From contig OZ025255.1 of the NCBI GenBank assembly GCA_964019135.1, positions 8,494,001-8,558,000 of the forward strand: DNA of 64,000 bases. Reading direction: 5' to 3'. Under the pieces are notes generated by a model. That model ran no database searches. It saw nothing but the letters and a program-made list of their open reading frames with translations, and was not told the origin of the DNA. Origin of the DNA: Arenicola marina (lineage: Eukaryota; Annelida; Polychaeta; Arenicolidae). Position 1 is the stretch's first letter; each line of letters opens with the position of its first letter. The translations under genes were made by a program, and so were the position numbers. Below are positions 60,481 to 64,000 of the stretch, one piece after another.

Positions 60481-61587
60481 CGAAACAGGCAGAGCGCGTT
60501 GACCAATCCCTGCCAACCTTAGATTGGCCGTTTACAGCCTCACATGGAGCGAGCGGAGGTGGGGCTGTGGAAGAGCCTATGACCTGTGAAAGAGGGCGCT
60601 GCTGTTGTCCTTAAGTTCAAAGTAAGCGACTGACAAGGCCCTCTAGCGGAGAGTCATATGCTAACGGAGAGGAGGAACCAACTCGCATTCACAGGTACCG
60701 GCATCCGCCAAAAACAAATATGGCGGATGGCTGGTCGGGAACAGTTGTGTGCTCCAATATTTTTTCGCGAAAATATAATCGAAACAACCTAGTGTCGACA
60801 CACTTTTTTGATGTCAGATGATAGAACAAGGTATATAGAATACGTAAATACTATGATTGTTCGAGGAAACATTATAATAAAAGCTACAGTCGATTCCCTA
60901 CTAACGTCGAAGGATTTTAACATTGTTACCGTTGTGCCCCTAGAGAAGCGGGCTTGCCTGGGGGCACTTGCGCCAACCCGCGACCATGCCTGCGGCGGGC
61001 AACCTGGCTTGGTGCCAACAGTAATAACATTTCTCCCAACGCCTTATCGCCCGAACCGTCATCAAAACAAACAAATCCCGTACTGTCTCGCGTCCACAAC
61101 TTCCCATGAGTAGCAAATTTTTTCCACTGAAGGCACGTTAAATGACGAACAACGGGCGGGAACAGCCCCTTTTTTTACTCAACCCCTTTTCTTTACTCAA
61201 TCAATGTATGAGCTTGGGCCTTAGTGTTACTGGACTGATATTCGTTTATTAGCGTGCTTTAGCCGCAATTTGAGTATTCTGTACAAACAAAATAGTCATA
61301 CTGTTATTTCTTTCGCTTATTAGTACGAACGCTAGACGTCCCGCGAGCGGAGCGAGCGGGGCGGCTAGTATTATATATATATATATGTTACCGTACCGAC
61401 CAGAAGCCGAGGCTTCACAAGTTGTTACCAAAGGCCGCTGTTGCTGATTGCTAAAATCAGAATTGGGGCCTCGTGAATTAGGATTCACAAAAAGTTATAA
61501 GTTGTTATCAAAGGCCACTACACATGTGTTGTGGATTCCTATAATACCAATCAAAAATTAAATGGCCGTTGAGAAAGCCACGAAAAT

Positions 61588-62075
61588 GAAATCGCGTAAA
61601 ATCGGAATGAATGAAGCTGAGTTTCCGTGTGAAAAATGTTTCGGGCCGCGTGCAAATTCCGTGTTATCAATGCTCATTACGGGCCGCGTGAACGTTATCC
61701 ATGCTCGTTACGGGGCCGTTGACACTTCCCCAACATTTAGTGATTGCTTTAGTGGCCCGGCCGTGAAGATTTCTCCTAAAAAATCAGTAAATATTGGTCC
61801 CATCCCCGCCCCTTCACCCATACACACCCAGCAGCCAGCAACACAAACACAATTGACACCAATCGCCAGCTTCATCCACCCCGAGCCAGACCCCCACCCC
61901 CCCCACCCCCCCATCCCCCAGCCGATGCCGAAGCCGACACCAAGCCAATCGTCGAGGCGCAGACTAATCTGCTGGCGGGCGGCTCGACGACCCCCCCACC
62001 ACCCCTCCACCCATGGTAGGGGGTGGTGAGAGCGGCTCGGCCGTTATGCCGTTCGGCCATTCTGCATGGCATTCG
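61588..62075 (-). mobile_element. right arm of ~460-bp inverted repeat
   Basis: Inverted partner of 55530-55993. Contains gaatgaatgaagctgagttt and atttctcctaaaaaatcagt, both present in reverse complement in the left arm. It differs in the length of poly-C and CA-rich parts. Confidence 0.8.
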
Positions 62076-62160
62076 TACAGCCGTCCTGTCAATAGTATAG
62101 ACCATTTGCTGATGTTACTGGGTGAACCTGCAGTGGCAGTGCACTGGTGCAGGCTGCACC

Positions 62161-62514
62161 ATAGGGTATGTAAGTGACATCACGGACAGCGCGCGCTCAC
62201 CTCCAGCGAATTCGGTTTTGGGTACATGACGCTTCACCGCCCCATATACAAAGCATAGGGAGCTCTTTGTAATGGTGTGAAACGCAGAGAAAACCAGCGT
62301 CTTGCGATTTAAAACTAGTACGAGTATGAAGGTACACCCCCAAACATTTATTCCATATGGTTTTCAAATCTAACATTGCATTCATATCTCAAACATCAGT
62401 GAGTCTAGTTTGAGGCCCATAGTAAAGTATAGGGACCCGCTGACGCGTTGTACCCAGAACGGTTGTTTCTAGAGGTGAGCGCGCGCTGTCTGTGACGTCA
62501 CTTACAGACCCTAT
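62161..62514. mobile_element. 354-bp MITE with ~43-bp terminal inverted repeats
   Basis: Starts ATAGGGTATGTAAGTGACAT and ends with its inverted counterpart (TGTGACGTCACTTACAGACCCTAT). The cgcgcgctcacctc sequence completes the arms, which carry only a few mismatches. No coding capacity and no convincing target duplication. Confidence 0.7.
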
Positions 62515-62515
62515 T

Positions 62516-62576
62516 GGCGCAAGTGCCCCCAGGCAGAAAGCCCTAGAAAGCGGGCTTGCCTGGGGGCACTTGCGCC
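62516..62576. mobile_element. palindromic solo end of the long-TIR transposon family
   Basis: The 20-nt perfect arms ggcgcaagtgcccccaggca (62516-62535) and its reverse complement (62557-62576) match the TIR tips of the element at 56292-60976. They are separated by only 21 nt, so this is a minimal derivative of that family. Confidence 0.7.
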
Positions 62577-64000
62577 GAACGGCCCAACCCCTTAGAATGG
62601 GTGTAGCCTTGAATCCATGGCTATGGTTGAAGAATCATAGCCATGTAGCATTCTATAGTGAGAAATCAACTTCACATGACAAATTGAATTGTTTAACTCC
62701 AGCTTTCATAATTAGTTTCAATAATGTAAAAGTACTTTTCTACATATAATTACTGATGTATGAACTCTTCCAAGGTTGTTGAACTCTTCAAAAGGAGCCA
62801 TAATTGCCTACTGGCATTAAAATGGACAACAACATGCCACCATTTTTTTTACAGGAAGTTGATCACTGCACATGTGCAAGGTCATCACATGATAATATGA
62901 ATAGGCATTGCCTAAGTTGCGAGCTCACCCAAATTAAAAAATAATAAAGGCCTAGCTCTTAAAGCTGCTGTATCAACTGCAGCAGCCAGCTGTCCTAATC
63001 TTATAGGTTTCTAGACAACTAGACCCAAAACCAACACGGGTATAGTTGGTTTGAGGTTGAGTTAGCTTGGGGTCGAGTTGGCTTGGGGTTGAGTAGGTGA
63101 TGGGTCCGGCGTGTCGTGGGTAAAGTTGACTAGATGCTGTCTTATATCTGCTGTATTAGCTGAAGTAGTTTATATTCTTAAAGCTGACTGTACTGAAATA
63201 TCTTATTTAAGTTATAGAAATGATGTTTTTATCTATTTCTTTTAATTAAAAATAAGATGGATGGCTTAGTTGTTTAACCGTAATATTTGGGCTTAAAGTC
63301 ATATATGCAGAGAAATACAAAAATAAGTAGTTGCTTGAGTCTATAATGAATCATATTAGATCTATTTTATGATAATTAATATCTTATTCATTTTTAATTT
63401 TCTGACCCTTTTTTCCTTTTGCTAAAATTATATATAGGTTGATGAGATATTTTTAAATCAAGTTTAAAGCTGGTCATGGATTTATAGCAATCTATACCTA
63501 TCTATGTACCAGGTATATGTTCATTACAAAGCTACACCCTTTCACAGAAAGTGCCCCAATATGGCCAAAAAAAATTGATGACAACATGTCCATAAATATT
63601 TATATTTATATTAGAAGGACTTTAGTAGATCTATATCAGTTCTATTAAAATTATTTTCGGAGGTAACTCCTTCATGAAAGACATATTTTCATTGCCTGTT
63701 GTGACCTATATCCATGAGAACAGATACTGAACAATTGCTAAATACACCATGAGTAAGCTTCTAAGCTTGAACACTCACACCATGTCAGAAGTATGTTTTA
63801 TCATCATCCTTCTTCTTCTACCATTCTAGCAATCTATAACATGTTTTATAGCATGCTTTACGCGGTTGTGACCTGTCCATGAGAACATATACTGAACCGT
63901 TGCTAAATACACCGCGAGTAAGTTTCTTAAAGTTGCATGTGGAGTTGTTTCCCGCCAAAACTAAGCCAAGTGAAATTTATATCAAAATTTGCAGAAAACT
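62577..64000. other. AT-rich right flank, no gene seen
   Basis: No supported gene. A pair of similar segments at about 63705-63755 and 63865-63920 (ctgtccatgagaaca then gctaaatacacc) suggests a local duplication. Confidence 0.4.

Larger units (their letters stand above)
56292..60976. mobile_element. 4.7-kb long-TIR DNA transposon with 9-bp target duplication (Mutator-like)
   Basis: The terminal inverted repeats start TTGGCGCAAGTGCCCCCAGG and stay near-identical for about 110 bp, then more loosely to over 200 bp. Weaker inverted similarity reappears at 56630-56700 versus 60500-60600. The 9-mer CCCGCGACC is present directly outside both ends (56283-56291, 60977-60985). Copy A of the host Helitron supplies an approximate empty site. 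A 9-bp duplication with long TIRs is typical of Mutator-like elements, but I saw no MULE transposase: no interior frame exceeds about 110 residues. It is therefore probably non-autonomous. Confidence 0.75.
56095..61368 (+). mobile_element. Helitron copy C, interrupted by a 4.7-kb insertion
   Basis: Begins TCTATACTAATAAAATGAAG at 56095 and ends gagcgagcggggcggCTAG at 61368, a GC hairpin followed by CTAG as in Helitrons. Without the insertion (56292-60976 plus one target copy) it is about 580 bp and collinear with copy A on the minus strand at 26470-27234. Confidence 0.7.

Noticed and set aside
60808-61113. 101-residue frame reading out of the right TIR, with a relative in the left TIR (56251-56460, minus)
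   Set aside because: The shared part is simply the inverted repeat itself; the frames diverge where the TIR ends.

Overview
The window is invertebrate nuclear DNA: intron-rich genes with GT-AG junctions, tRNA-derived SINEs, Helitron and LINE remnants, and very many minisatellites. The protein-level match is to lophotrochozoan/insect-type NEDD4 and p66 proteins. A mollusc or similar marine lophotrochozoan is my inference and is not proven here. Three host genes can be reconstructed with every splice phase agreeing.

(1) About 2.2-14.7 kb, plus strand: the p66/GATAD2 subunit of the NuRD chromatin repressor, 1,123 residues in three coding exons (6324-6391, 7764-8198, 8565-11433). It has a GC-rich upstream region and a long 3' UTR carrying a 24-bp minisatellite. 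(2) 19.0-49.0 kb, minus strand: a complete NEDD4-family E3 ubiquitin ligase in 25 coding exons summing to 2,682 nt (893 residues: C2, four WW, HECT with the catalytic Cys). (3) 50.9-54.0 kb, plus strand: CFAP141 (C1orf189-like ciliary microtubule inner protein), 120 residues in four exons. It lies head-to-head with NEDD4. p66 and NEDD4 are convergent.

The most unusual feature is a repeated architecture inside NEDD4. At five exons (coding exons 8, 12, 16, 18 and 23) the last part of the exon, its 5' splice site and a little intron have been tandemly amplified into the following intron. The extreme case is a 53-bp unit repeated about 68 times (21.36-24.97 kb). Each copy carries the coding tail and donor of a HECT exon, so the intron holds dozens of decoy 5' splice sites. 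The last exon of CFAP141 shows the same style of tail amplification (62 bp, five copies).

Mobile DNA: a TA-flanked inverted-repeat transposon (5088-6117); SINEs in NEDD4 and CFAP141 introns; a LINE 3' coding fragment in NEDD4 intron 1; three Helitron-type copies. From 55.5 to 62.6 kb lies a nested complex: a 4.7-kb long-TIR element with a perfect 9-bp target duplication sits inside a Helitron, which itself lies between large inverted arms. The remainder is intron, 3' UTR or AT-rich intergenic DNA in which I see no gene.
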